This document shows positions 19,012 to 28,612 of a stretch of DNA of 64,000 nucleotides, piece after piece (position 1 is the first letter of the stretch; the number at the start of each line of letters is the position of its first letter). The notes beneath the pieces were generated by a model, which saw only the letters and a program-made list of their open reading frames with translations, was not told where the DNA came from and did no database searches. This DNA is from Gammaproteobacteria bacterium. GTDB lineage: Bacteria; Pseudomonadota; Gammaproteobacteria; HTCC5015. The translations under genes and the position numbers were made by a program. The stretch lies in contig JACDDA010000004.1 of assembly GCA_013817245.1 (NCBI GenBank), forward strand, positions 124,001 to 188,000, read 5' to 3'.

Positions 19012-20142
19012 TTAGAGTTTCATATCATCAAAAAACTTTTTTACATGATCACGCCAGCCGCGTTCTTGGGGGCTGTGTTTGCCGTTATCTTTAGCCATGC
19101 TTTGTGCAAATTTATTCAGCAAATCTTTTTGCTCGCTGGATAAATTCACCGGAATTTCAACTTGCACTTGGCATAACAAATCACCGCGCGCGCCGCCGCG
19201 CACAGGTTTTACGCCTTTGCCGCGAATGCGAAAAACTTTATCACTTTGAGTTTCGCTAGGAATTTTTAATTTAACACGACCATCAAGCGTAGGAATTTCA
19301 ACTTCACCGCCGAGTGCTGCAATCACAATACTGATGGGGACTAAGCATAAAAGATTGTTGTCATCACGTTTAAAAATGGCGTGCGCTTTAACATTAATCT
19401 GCACATATAAATCGCCGGCAGGGCCATTGTTCTGGCCTGCTTCGCCTTCACCGCTTAAACGAATACGATCTCCGGTATCGACACCGGCGGGTACTTTGAC
19501 AGATAAGGTTTTATTTTTTTGTAAACGACCTTCACCGCGACAAGCATTACACGGATCGCTAATTATTTGACCGCGACCATGACAACGTGGACACGTTTGT
19601 TGTACGGAAAAAAAGCCTTGCTGCATACGTACTTGGCCAACACCACCACAAGTAGTACAGGTTTGTGGTTTGCTGCCCTTTTTCGCACCGGAACCGTCAC
19701 AGGTATCGCATATTTCCATCGTCGGAATGCGAATTTTTACTTCAGTACCGTTAACGGCATCTTCTAGTGAAATATCTAAACGATATTGCAAATCAGCGCC
19801 GCGATAAACGCGATTACCGCCACGTCCACCACCGCCAAAAATATCACCAAACACATCGCCAAAAATATCACTGAAGTTACCATTGCCATGTTGCGCGCCA
19901 GCGCCGCCACCCATGCCACTTACGCCGGCATGACCAAATTGATCATACGCACTGCGTTTTTGGGAATCGGATAAAATTTCGTAAGCTTCTTTCGCTTCTT
20001 TGAATTTTTCTTCGGCTTCTTTCGAATCAGGATTGCGATCAGGATGATGCTTCATCGCTAAACGGCGATAAGCTTTTTTAATTTCTTCGTCACTAGCGTT
20101 TTTTGCAACGCCTAAAGTTTCGTAATAATCAGATTTTGCCAT
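19012..20142 (-). CDS. dnaJ: Chaperone DnaJ (Hsp40)
   Basis: A 376-residue type I J-protein that stimulates DnaK ATPase and delivers substrates. The J domain has [10 protein letters not shown] with the essential HPD. A Gly/Phe-rich linker follows ([22 protein letters not shown]), and the zinc domain has four CxxCxGxG-type repeats ([32 protein letters not shown]). The ATG at 20142 giving [11 protein letters not shown] is preferred over an ATG 8 codons upstream. It lies 100 bp downstream of dnaK, with a hairpin between them. Confidence 0.98.
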   Translation of the reverse strand: MAKSDYYETLGVAKNASDEEIKKAYRRLAMKHHPDRNPDSKEAEEKFKEAKEAYEILSDSQKRSAYDQFGHAGVSGMGGGAGAQHGNGNFSDIFGDVFGDIFGGGGRGGNRVYRGADLQYRLDISLEDAVNGTEVKIRIPTMEICDTCDGSGAKKGSKPQTCTTCGGVGQVRMQQGFFSVQQTCPRCHGRGQIISDPCNACRGEGRLQKNKTLSVKVPAGVDTGDRIRLSGEGEAGQNNGPAGDLYVQINVKAHAIFKRDDNNLLCLVPISIVIAALGGEVEIPTLDGRVKLKIPSETQSDKVFRIRGKGVKPVRGGARGDLLCQVQVEIPVNLSSEQKDLLNKFAQSMAKDNGKHSPQERGWRDHVKKFFDDMKL

Positions 20143-20164
20143 TGCGATCTCGTATCTAAAACAC

Positions 20165-20193
20165 ATTGCCCAATAGCAAAGCTACTGGGCAAT
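20165..20193 (-). other. Hairpin in the dnaK-dnaJ spacer
   Basis: ATTGCCCA plus TAGC (20165-20177) pairs with GCTA plus TGGGCAAT (20181-20193) around a 3-nt loop, with one mismatch in a 13-bp stem. On the transcript it is followed by GUGUUUUAG, too short a U-run for an efficient terminator. It may limit read-through or stabilise dnaK mRNA, giving less DnaJ than DnaK. Confidence 0.55.
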
Positions 20194-20242
20194 GGTTAAT
20201 CATCATGCCGGTCATTGTTTATAATGTCATAAACAAAAATTC

Positions 20243-22162
20243 TTATTTGTCTTCTTTTACTTCTTCGTAATCAGCGTCGACGACATCACCATCGTTATTG
20301 GCTTCTGTGCTTTGTGATGAATTCGCTTGTTCTTGATTACCCGCTTGTTGAGCATAAGCTTTTTGCGCTAAGTTACCCGCAGCTTCAGTTAAAGCCGTGG
20401 TTTTTTCTTTAATCGCATCTAAGTCATCATTTTTTAACGCTTCTTGCAATGCGCTAATCGCCGTTTGCACCGCTTGTTTATCACTGGTTTCTGCTTTATC
20501 GCCCAAATCCGTCAAGGATTTTTCGGCGGCATTAATCATCGTATCTGCTTGATTACGTGCATCGATGCGCTCACGCAATTTACGATCTTCTTCGGCATTC
20601 GCTTCTGCATCTTTCACCATGCGTTCAATTTCAGCATCGCTTAAACCGCTAGATGCTTTAATCACGATAGATTGTTGCTTGCCTGTGGCTTTATCTTTAG
20701 CCGATACGTTTAAAATACCGTTGGCATCGATATCGAAATTCACTTCGATTTGCGGTGTGCCGCGCGGTGCAGGCGGAATATCATTTAAATCAAAACGACC
20801 CAGTGATTTATTGCCAGAAGCAATTTCGCGCTCACCTTGTAACACGTGCACGGTAACGGCAGTTTGATTGTTTTCTGCGGTAGAAAATACTTGATTCGCT
20901 TTGGTCGGAATCGTGGTATTTTTTTCGATGAGTTTGGTCATGACCCCACCCATCGTTTCAATACCTAACGATAACGGGGTAACGTCTAACAATAATACGT
21001 CTTTAACTTCGCCGCCTAATACGCCACCTTGAATAGCAGCGCCAATGGCAACGGCTTCATCAGGATTTACATCTTTGCGCGGCTCTTGACCAAAGAATTC
21101 GCGTACTGCTTGTTGTACTTTTGGCATACGCGTTTGGCCACCTACTAAAATCACATCGGTAACCTGTTCAGCGGTCAAGCCTGCATCTTTTAATGCTTGT
21201 TTACATGGCGCAATCGTATTTTGAATCAAGTCATCGACTAATGATTCTAATTTTGCGCGCGTAATTTTTAGATTTAAATGTTTCGGACCGGTGTTATCTG
21301 CCGTAATGTACGGCAAATTAATGTCGGTCTGTGTGGCAGAAGATAATTCGATTTTAGCTTTTTCTGCCGCTTCTTTTAGTCGCTGCATAGCTAAAGGATC
21401 ATTTTTAATATCAATGCCTTGTTCTTTTTTGAATTCAGCTAATAAGAATTCAATTAAACGGCGATCAAAATCTTCACCGCCTAAGAAAGTGTCGCCATTG
21501 GTTGCCAATACTTCAAATTGATGTTCGCCATCAATTTCAGCAATTTCAATAATAGAAATATCGAAAGTACCGCCACCTAAATCGTACACGGCAATTTTAG
21601 CGTCGCCACGATTTTTATCCATGCCGTAAGCCAATGCAGCGGCAGTAGGTTCGTTGATGATGCGCTTAACATCTAAACCTGCAATTCGTCCTGCGTCTTT
21701 AGTTGCTTGACGTTGTGAATCATTAAAATAAGCAGGAACGGTAATAACTGCTTCGCTGACGGTTTCACCTAAATAATCTTCTGCCGTTTTTTTCATTTTC
21801 ATTAAAACGCGCGCAGAAATTTCCGGCGCAGCCATACGCTTGCCACGCGCTTCTACCCACGCGTCGCCGTTGTCAGCTTTAACAATTTTATAAGGTACTA
21901 ATTGAATATCTTTTTGCACTTCTTTTTCATCAAAGCGACGACCAATCAATCGTTTGACGGCATAAAGTGTATTTTGTGGATTCGTAACCGCTTGGCGCTT
22001 GGCTGCTTGACCAACGAGAATTTCGTCGTCTTCCGCAAAAGCTACGGTGGAAGGTGTAGTGCGATCACCTTCGCTATTTTCAATTACTTTGGCTTTGCCA
22101 CCTTCCATCACTGCTACGCAAGAATTGGTGGTGCCTAAGTCAATACCAATAATTTTACCCAT
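20243..22162 (-). CDS. dnaK: Chaperone DnaK (Hsp70)
   Basis: A 639-residue Hsp70, essentially the E. coli length. The ATPase domain begins [19 protein letters not shown] and includes [15 protein letters not shown] and [14 protein letters not shown]. The linker [19 protein letters not shown] leads into the substrate-binding domain, and the acidic tail ends in an EEVKEDK-like sequence that binds co-chaperones. A sigma32 promoter lies 45-70 bp upstream. It forms the DnaK-DnaJ-GrpE machine with its neighbours. Confidence 0.99.
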   Translation of the reverse strand: MGKIIGIDLGTTNSCVAVMEGGKAKVIENSEGDRTTPSTVAFAEDDEILVGQAAKRQAVTNPQNTLYAVKRLIGRRFDEKEVQKDIQLVPYKIVKADNGDAWVEARGKRMAAPEISARVLMKMKKTAEDYLGETVSEAVITVPAYFNDSQRQATKDAGRIAGLDVKRIINEPTAAALAYGMDKNRGDAKIAVYDLGGGTFDISIIEIAEIDGEHQFEVLATNGDTFLGGEDFDRRLIEFLLAEFKKEQGIDIKNDPLAMQRLKEAAEKAKIELSSATQTDINLPYITADNTGPKHLNLKITRAKLESLVDDLIQNTIAPCKQALKDAGLTAEQVTDVILVGGQTRMPKVQQAVREFFGQEPRKDVNPDEAVAIGAAIQGGVLGGEVKDVLLLDVTPLSLGIETMGGVMTKLIEKNTTIPTKANQVFSTAENNQTAVTVHVLQGEREIASGNKSLGRFDLNDIPPAPRGTPQIEVNFDIDANGILNVSAKDKATGKQQSIVIKASSGLSDAEIERMVKDAEANAEEDRKLRERIDARNQADTMINAAEKSLTDLGDKAETSDKQAVQTAISALQEALKNDDLDAIKEKTTALTEAAGNLAQKAYAQQAGNQEQANSSQSTEANNDGDVVDADYEEVKEDK

Positions 22163-22206
22163 GTTTAAATCTCCGCAAGCTTATGCTTAATAATTTGATG
22201 CCTCAT

Positions 22207-22234
22207 ATATAAGGCTCAGGTTGTGTATTTCAAG
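22207..22234 (-). promoter_or_regulatory. Sigma32 heat-shock promoter for dnaK
   Basis: On the minus strand CTTGAAA (22234-22228), a 13-nt spacer and CCTTATAT (22214-22207) match the sigma32 consensus CTTGAAA-N13-CCCCATNT with a perfect -35 and 6 of 8 positions at -10. Confidence 0.85.
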
Positions 22235-22248
22235 TCTTCAATGTGGTT

Positions 22249-22815
22249 TTAGTTAGCCGGTGCTTTAGCGATAACCACCAAGGCGGGCCGTAATAAACGT
22301 TCATGCAAGCGATAACCTTTTTGCAGTACTTGAATGATGGTGTTCGCGGGTTGTTCGGCACTTTCTTGCATAGACATGGCTTGATGCCAATCTGGATTAA
22401 ACTTTTCATTTATAGGATCAAGCACTTTGATTTGATAACGCTCCATGGCTTGCGCTAATTGTTTCAAGGTCAAATCCACGCCTTCGCGCAAAGTGGCTAT
22501 ATCATTTGATTTATCCGCTGCGGCTAAGCCTAATTCCAAGCTGTCACGAACGCTTAAAATATCTAAAGCCATTTTTTCAATACTGTATTTATGCGCATTT
22601 TCTAAATCGCGCTGAGCGCGTTTTTGGGCATTATCCAGCTCCGCGCGGGCCCGTAATCCTTGGTCCCACTGCTCAGCAATTTTTTGCTGTGCCGCCGCCA
22701 GCTGTTCTTGTAATACGCTTAATTCAGAAGGTATTTCAGTTGAGTCGAGCTCCACTTGCACATGGGCTTCAGCTTGATCGAGCGGGCTTTGATCGACGGG
22801 TTGTTCTGCGGACAT
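22249..22815 (-). CDS. grpE: Nucleotide exchange factor GrpE
   Basis: A 188-residue protein that releases ADP from DnaK. A long N-terminal helix region (ELSVLQEQLAAAQQKIAEQWDQ) precedes the beta-domain with the GrpE signature near the C-terminus (IIQVLQKGYRLHERLLRPALVVIA). The start is the ATG at 22815, giving MSAEQPVDQS, with AAAAGAG as ribosome site; a TTG six codons upstream is not convincing. A near-consensus sigma32 promoter lies directly upstream. Confidence 0.97.
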   Translation of the reverse strand: MSAEQPVDQSPLDQAEAHVQVELDSTEIPSELSVLQEQLAAAQQKIAEQWDQGLRARAELDNAQKRAQRDLENAHKYSIEKMALDILSVRDSLELGLAAADKSNDIATLREGVDLTLKQLAQAMERYQIKVLDPINEKFNPDWHQAMSMQESAEQPANTIIQVLQKGYRLHERLLRPALVVIAKAPAN

Positions 22816-22847
22816 AACATACTCTTTTGACAATACGAAGTTCTAGT

Positions 22848-22875
22848 AACTGGGGCTAAATCCAAGGATTTCAAG
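22848..22875 (-). promoter_or_regulatory. Sigma32 heat-shock promoter for grpE
   Basis: On the minus strand CTTGAAA (22875-22869), a 13-nt spacer and CCCCAGTT (22855-22848) match CTTGAAA-N13-CCCCATNT at 14 of the 15 element positions, counting the free N. Transcription would start about 25-30 bases before the grpE ATG. Confidence 0.92.
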
Positions 22876-22958
22876 GGCTGCTAAGGATTCAGCGGAGGCG
22901 CACTATATAAAAGATAACGATAATTTGCGACCCCATCCGGTCAATTCGGGATGCTTAT

Positions 22959-24035
22959 TTATGATTGCTCAGACAATGCTGCACTGAGTAATTTGGCGGT
23001 GATGTCTACAATAGGAATCACCCGATCGTAAGCCATGCGCGTGGGTCCCACTACACCTAACACCCCAATTACTTCGCCACCGACAGAATATGGCGCAGTA
23101 ATAACGCTGCAATCATCCAGCGCTTGGTAGCCCGACTCTTGACCTATATAAATCTGTACGCCATCAGCCTGCTGACAACGATCCAGTAAATGCAGAATGT
23201 CGCGTTTTTTATTGAATGCTTCAAACAATTGCTTGAGCTTTTCCATATCGGATAAATCTTTGACGTTCATTAAATTAGTCTGGCCATCAACAAATAAATC
23301 ATCGCCGGTTTGTTGAGGATCTAATGAAAATACCTGCCCCGACATTTCAATCACGAGTTTCATCAAATGATTTAACTGTTCTTGCGCCTGCAACAAATCA
23401 TGGCGTAAACGTTCTTGAATGCCGCCTAAATCACGACCCGAAAAATGCGCATTAATAAAATTCGCCGCTTGCTGTAATTCATCACGACTGTAATCACGAT
23501 CTACATGTACGACACGGTTTTGAATTTCCTTGTCATTGACGATCAACAATGCCAATACCCGTCGATTGCTTAAAGGTAAAAACTCTACTTGGCGCAAAGC
23601 TGCCGCTTCAGGTCTAGGTACCATGACCAAACCCGCAAAGCGCGTGATATCGGATAACACCGTGCTCGCCGACTTTAGTAAGGTTTTGTTATCTCGCGTT
23701 AAACCCAGTTGTAATTTTAGGCTTTCGATTTCCACATCATGCAAAGGTTTGATGTTTAACATCGTGTCAACAAAGACGCGATAGCCTTTAGCAGTCGGAA
23801 TACGTCCAGCAGAAGTATGTGGCGAGCGCACCAAACCCATGCCCTCTAAATCCGCCATCACATGACGAATCGTCGCGGGACTCAAATCCATCAACGAATC
23901 CTGCAATAAAGTACGTGACCCTATCGGCTCGCCGTCACGAATATAACGTTCAATCAGAGTTTTGAGTAATTGCTGTGAACGCTCATCTAAAGAATGAAAC
24001 GTGGGGTCAGGATGAAAAACAGGAGAATCAGTCAT
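22959..24035 (-). CDS. hrcA: Heat-inducible transcription repressor HrcA
   Basis: A 358-residue repressor with an N-terminal winged helix (RSQQLLKTLIERYIRDGEPIGSRTL is split across residues about 19-43; DLSPATIRHVMADLEGMGLV follows) and a GAF-like effector half. HrcA binds CIRCE inverted repeats and is kept active by GroEL. The gene lies upstream of grpE on the same strand with a 143-bp spacer holding the sigma32 promoter. No CIRCE element was found in front of hrcA, grpE, dnaK or dnaJ, so its target is probably groESL elsewhere. Confidence 0.95.
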   Translation of the reverse strand: MTDSPVFHPDPTFHSLDERSQQLLKTLIERYIRDGEPIGSRTLLQDSLMDLSPATIRHVMADLEGMGLVRSPHTSAGRIPTAKGYRVFVDTMLNIKPLHDVEIESLKLQLGLTRDNKTLLKSASTVLSDITRFAGLVMVPRPEAAALRQVEFLPLSNRRVLALLIVNDKEIQNRVVHVDRDYSRDELQQAANFINAHFSGRDLGGIQERLRHDLLQAQEQLNHLMKLVIEMSGQVFSLDPQQTGDDLFVDGQTNLMNVKDLSDMEKLKQLFEAFNKKRDILHLLDRCQQADGVQIYIGQESGYQALDDCSVITAPYSVGGEVIGVLGVVGPTRMAYDRVIPIVDITAKLLSAALSEQS

Positions 24036-24133
24036 AGTCGTATTCTGACAGATTAACGCATTACAGCAATATATTAGCGTTAAATGCTGAACAACTTCGT
24101 GTTTACTTGCTTATGCATTTCATACGCGCATTA

Positions 24134-25654
24134 TTATTCTGGTCGCATATGCGGAAACAGTAAGACATCACGAATCGACGGCGCATTGGCTAACAACATC
24201 ACCAAACGATCAATGCCTATACCCTCGCCTGCAGTAGGCGGTAAACCATATTCTAGGGCGCGAATATAATCAGCATCATAATGCATTGCCTCTTCATCGC
24301 CAGCGGCTTTTTCATCGACTTGCTTTTTGAAACGTTCAGCTTGATCTTCCGGATCATTTAATTCTGAAAAACCATTCGCAATTTCACGGCCGCCGACAAA
24401 AAATTCAAAACGATCAGTAACAAAAGGATTGTCGTCGTTGCGCCGCGCCAATGGTGATACTTCAGCGGGATATGCAGTTATAAAAGTCGGTTGACGTAAT
24501 TTTTCTTCAGCCGTTTTTTCGAATATTTCAATTTGAATTTTACCTAAACCATAAGTAGGTTTCAGCGCAATACCAATACTTTTTGCATACGCGCTGGCGC
24601 GACTCAGATCGTCGATGTCATCACCGCTAAGTTGCGGATTAAATTTTAAAATCGCTTCGCGCACGCTCATGCGTACAAACGGTTCAGCAAAATCATAGCG
24701 CTCATCTTGATATTGGATTTTGCTGCTGCCTAAAGTTGTTTCAGCTAATTTACGCAGCATGTCTTCAGTAAGATTCATCAAATCGTGATAATCAGCATAC
24801 GACTGGTAAAACTCTAACATGGTAAATTCTGGATTGTGGCGAGTCGACACGCCTTCATTACGAAAGTTTCGATTGATCTCGTAGACTTTTTCAAAACCAC
24901 CTACGACTAAACGTTTTAAATATAACTCTGGCGCGATGCGCAAATACAGCGTCATATCTAAAGCATGATGATGCGTAACAAAAGGTCTTGCGGTTGCGCC
25001 ACCCGGAATAACTTGCATCATCGGTGTTTCAACTTCAACAAACTCTAGACCATTTAAATATTGACGAATAAAGTTAATCACGCGCGTGCGCAAATGAAAC
25101 ACTGCACGGGCTTCTGCGTTCATGATTAAATCAACATAACGTTGACGATAGCGTTGTTCTGTATCAGACAAGCCATGGAATTTTTCGGGTAATGGCCGTA
25201 GCGATTTAGTTAATAATTGTAAACTGTCAATTTTTACGCTGAGTTCACCGGTTTTAGTTTTAAACAAGACGCCTTGGGCGCCGACGATATCGCCGATATC
25301 CCACGTTTTAAATGCATCGTAAACACCTTCTGGCAAACTATCGCGCTGGACAAATAATTGCACTTGACCTGACATGTCTTGTAAGTGAGTAAAACTAGCT
25401 TTGCCCATTATGCGTTTCGCCATCATGCGGCCTGCTACCGCTACACGTAATTTAAGCGCTTCTAATTCTTCCGCGGTTTTATCATTATATTGCGTATGTA
25501 ATTTTGCAGCTAAAGCATCGCGCCGAAAATCATTGGGATAGGCTTGACCTTGTTCGCGCAATTTTCCTAATTTTTCGCGACGCAATGCGATGAGTTTATT
25601 TTCATCCGGTTTTTCAACGGTCGAGTCAGCGGCTTCGTGATTTTTATCGGTCAT
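24134..25654 (-). CDS. lysS: Lysyl-tRNA synthetase, class II
   Basis: A 506-residue class IIb synthetase. The N-terminal OB-fold anticodon-binding domain includes [21 protein letters not shown]. Motif 2 appears as [27 protein letters not shown] and motif 3 as [12 protein letters not shown] (the motif is quoted in short parts only). It follows prfB by 3 bp, the conserved recJ-prfB-lysS arrangement of gammaproteobacteria. Confidence 0.98.
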   Translation of the reverse strand: MTDKNHEAADSTVEKPDENKLIALRREKLGKLREQGQAYPNDFRRDALAAKLHTQYNDKTAEELEALKLRVAVAGRMMAKRIMGKASFTHLQDMSGQVQLFVQRDSLPEGVYDAFKTWDIGDIVGAQGVLFKTKTGELSVKIDSLQLLTKSLRPLPEKFHGLSDTEQRYRQRYVDLIMNAEARAVFHLRTRVINFIRQYLNGLEFVEVETPMMQVIPGGATARPFVTHHHALDMTLYLRIAPELYLKRLVVGGFEKVYEINRNFRNEGVSTRHNPEFTMLEFYQSYADYHDLMNLTEDMLRKLAETTLGSSKIQYQDERYDFAEPFVRMSVREAILKFNPQLSGDDIDDLSRASAYAKSIGIALKPTYGLGKIQIEIFEKTAEEKLRQPTFITAYPAEVSPLARRNDDNPFVTDRFEFFVGGREIANGFSELNDPEDQAERFKKQVDEKAAGDEEAMHYDADYIRALEYGLPPTAGEGIGIDRLVMLLANAPSIRDVLLFPHMRPE

Positions 25655-25657
25655 GAT

Positions 25658-26756
25658 TTATAATCCAGCTTTTAAACTTGCTTCAATGAATTTATCCAAA
25701 TCACCGTCTAAGACGGCTTGAGTATTAGAGGTTTCGATATTAGTACGCAAATCTTTAATTCTTGATTGATCTAATACATATGAGCGGATTTGACTGCCCC
25801 AGCCAATATCCGACTTACTATCTTCTAGTGCTTGTGACGCGACATTACGTTTTTGTACTTCTAATTCGTAAAGTTTGGCTTTTAATTGCTTCATCGCCGT
25901 ATCGCGATTTTTATGTTGTGAACGATCGCTTTGACATTGCACAACTGTATTAGTAGGCACATGCGTGATGCGAATAGCCGATTCAGTTTTATTAACGTGT
26001 TGTCCGCCGGCGCCGCTGGCACGATACACGTCAACGCGTAAATCAGCCGGGTTAATTTCAATATCAATATCGTCATCAATTTCAGGCGATAAAAACACCG
26101 CGCTAAATGACGTATGACGACGATTGCCAGAATCAAACGGTGATTTACGGACTAAGCGATGCACGCCGGTTTCGGTGCGTAACCAACCATAGGCATAATC
26201 ACCATCCACTTTAATCGTAGCGCTTTTAATACCTGCTACTTCACCGGGTGATAGCTCAATAATTTCTGCTTTGAAACCTTTAGCTTCTGACCAACGCAAA
26301 TACATACGCAATAATATTTCGGCCCAGTCTTGCGCTTCGGTGCCGCCGGAGCCGGCTTGAATATCAAGGAAGGCATTATGACTATCCATTTCGCCGGAAA
26401 ACATACGACGAAATTCTAAAGCAGCGACGCGTTGTTCGCATTGCGCTAAATCAACGGCGATGGATTCGATAGTGTCGATGTCATTTTCGGCGCGTGCTAA
26501 GGCTAAGAGTTCAGCGGTATCGGCGATTTGTGCGGCGGTGTTGCCAATGACGTTTACAATAATTTCTAAGGCTGCGCGCTCTTTGCCTAAGGCTTGCGCG
26601 CGTTCGGGATTATTCCAGATGTTGCCTGTTTCCAGTTCGCGATTAACTTCTTCTAAACGTTCTTGTTTGGCGGCATAGTCAAAGATACCCCCTGAGCGAA
26701 TCTAGGCGCAGCGTTAAATCGGCAATATGAGCAGTGACGGCGTTAATTTCGAGCAT
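25658..26756 (-). CDS. prfB: Peptide chain release factor 2, with programmed +1 frameshift
   Basis: The full protein is 365 residues, as in E. coli, made from two reading frames. The first starts at the ATG at 26756 ([18 protein letters not shown]) and reaches an in-frame UGA after about 25 codons. The site AGGGGGTATCTTTGAC (26693-26678) has an internal Shine-Dalgarno, a CUU slip codon and UGA-C. The ribosome shifts +1 and continues [13 protein letters not shown] into the long frame. That frame holds the tripeptide-anticodon SPF ([14 protein letters not shown]) and the catalytic GGQ ([15 protein letters not shown]). RF2 terminates at UGA and UAA, so low RF2 favours frameshifting and more RF2. 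Confidence 0.97.
26678..26693 (-). promoter_or_regulatory. prfB programmed frameshift site
   Basis: AGGGGG-UAU-CUU-UGA-C on the minus strand. The Shine-Dalgarno-like AGGGGG, 3-nt spacing, CUU slip codon and weak stop context are the textbook RF2 autoregulatory elements. Confidence 0.97.
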
Positions 26757-26837
26757 AATTTTTATCTACTGAGTTTTTTCTAGAAGACACGATGCGCGTC
26801 ATGATACACGAAATAGGCGGGCAATTACTAACGCTGC

Positions 26838-28574
26838 TTAATCGGCCGCTTCAATATGGGTGATTTGTAATTGTAGTTTTCGTTGGTCTGTATAGAAGTT
26901 AATATCAAGTTTATAACTTGCACGCACACGTTGAATATTTTGCCAGCTTTCTCCCGTTTCATTAAATGCAATGGCGTCGAATACACGGCCCGCTAAATTT
27001 AGTTTTAATTTGAGATGCGATTCTCCGACAATTCTACGTTCCACTACCTCAAAATACCCATCAAATATAGGCTCAGCGAAACGCTGCCCCCATGGTGCGG
27101 CATCACGTAAGACTTGCGCTGTTTCTAAAGTGAGATCGGCGGCATCTAATTCACCATCGGACCAAATAATGGCTTCGCCTAATTCAACATCTTGTGCGTA
27201 ATATTCCACCGCTTGTGCAAAGGCCGCCTGGAAATCACTTAATGCACTCTGCGCAATCGTTAAACCTGCCGCCATTGCATGACCACCAAAACTTTGGATT
27301 AAACTCGGATACTGCGCATGCACCCATTCCAAACAATCGCGAATATGCACGCCTGGAATTGAACGCGCCGAGCCTTTAATAAAATTCATTTGTTCACTGG
27401 GCGCAAAAGCAATCACCGGACGATGAAACGTTTCTTTAATTCGCGCTGCTAAAATACCAATAACGCCCGGGTGCCATTCGCTATCGAACAAAGCCAAGCC
27501 CGCTGGCAATTTCGCGCCTGCCAGTTTTTTGATGAGCGCAGATAATTTATCCAATGCTTGCGTTTGCATGTCACGCTCAATGACGCGCCGTTCTTTATTA
27601 AACGCATCCAAACGTTCAGCTAATTGACGCGCTTCGTTCGCATCATCAGTCAATAAACAACGAATACCTAAAGCCATGTCATCTAAACGCCCGGCTGCAT
27701 TAAGCCGCGGCGCAACTACAAAACCTAAATCACTAGCGAGCAATTCTTGTGCTGAACGTCCGGCTACAGCTAACAAAGCCTGAATACCCGGTACACATTG
27801 TTTCGCTCGTATGCGACGTAATCCTTGTTCAACTAAAATGCGATTGTTGTGATCGAGTGGCACCACATCGGCAACCGTGCCGAGTGCGACTAAATCTAAC
27901 CATTGGGCAAGATTAGGTGCTATTCGTGTTTCGTTAAACCATGCACGTTTGCGTAAAGCAGCGCGCACCGCAGACAAAACATAAAATATTACGCCGACAC
28001 CCGCAAGATTTTTACTTGGGAAAGTATCATTCGGTAAATTTGGATTTACGATAACGCGCGCGGCGGGTAAATGTGCGCCCGGTAAATGATGATCGGTGAT
28101 AATGACGCCGATCCCTGCTGCATTCGCAGCAAGTACTCCCGCATGACTAGAGATGCCGTTATCAACAGTCAGTAACCAATCTGGTTTTCGTTGCGCGGCT
28201 ATCGCGACAATTTCGGGCGTTAAACCATAACCAAATTCAAAACGGTTAGGCACTAAAAAATCAACTTGTTGCGCTCCCATTGCGCGTAGCGCGCGTACCG
28301 CTAACGCACTGCTCGTTGCGCCGTCGGCATCAAAGTCGCCCATAATTAAAATGCGTTGATTGCTTATGATGGCGTCAGCTAATAATTCGGCAGCTTGCTC
28401 TAAACCAGACAAAGCTTGCGCATCGTATAATTTATTTAAGCTACAATTTAATTCGTCAACTGATCCAATGTGACGATGGGCTAAAACCTGACGTAAAATT
28501 GGATGTACATCGCTGGACCAAACGAGTTGATTAACAATATTGCGACGTTGAATCTTTTTATGGATGTGAGACAA
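26838..28574 (-). CDS. recJ: Single-stranded-DNA-specific exonuclease RecJ
   Basis: A 578-residue DHH-family 5'-3' exonuclease of recombination and mismatch repair. Motif I is MGDFDADGATSSALAV, motif III the DHH in VIITDHHLPGAH, and the DHHA1 signature appears as SFGGHAMAAGLTI. The frame contains no ATG near the expected N-terminus; the best start is the TTG at 28574, and its ribosome site is weak. It precedes prfB and lysS as in E. coli. Confidence 0.95.
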   Translation of the reverse strand: MSHIHKKIQRRNIVNQLVWSSDVHPILRQVLAHRHIGSVDELNCSLNKLYDAQALSGLEQAAELLADAIISNQRILIMGDFDADGATSSALAVRALRAMGAQQVDFLVPNRFEFGYGLTPEIVAIAAQRKPDWLLTVDNGISSHAGVLAANAAGIGVIITDHHLPGAHLPAARVIVNPNLPNDTFPSKNLAGVGVIFYVLSAVRAALRKRAWFNETRIAPNLAQWLDLVALGTVADVVPLDHNNRILVEQGLRRIRAKQCVPGIQALLAVAGRSAQELLASDLGFVVAPRLNAAGRLDDMALGIRCLLTDDANEARQLAERLDAFNKERRVIERDMQTQALDKLSALIKKLAGAKLPAGLALFDSEWHPGVIGILAARIKETFHRPVIAFAPSEQMNFIKGSARSIPGVHIRDCLEWVHAQYPSLIQSFGGHAMAAGLTIAQSALSDFQAAFAQAVEYYAQDVELGEAIIWSDGELDAADLTLETAQVLRDAAPWGQRFAEPIFDGYFEVVERRIVGESHLKLKLNLAGRVFDAIAFNETGESWQNIQRVRASYKLDINFYTDQRKLQLQITHIEAAD

Positions 28575-28612
28575 GGCAAGTTATAAATCAAAAAATAGCG
28601 CTTAACAATTAA

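Noticed and set aside
22816-22833. TTG start adding six residues to GrpE
   Set aside because: The AAAAGAG ribosome site lies inside this stretch and points to the ATG at 22815.
22163-24133. CIRCE element for HrcA
   Set aside because: Neither TTAGCACTC nor GAGTGCTAA occurs upstream of hrcA, grpE or dnaK.
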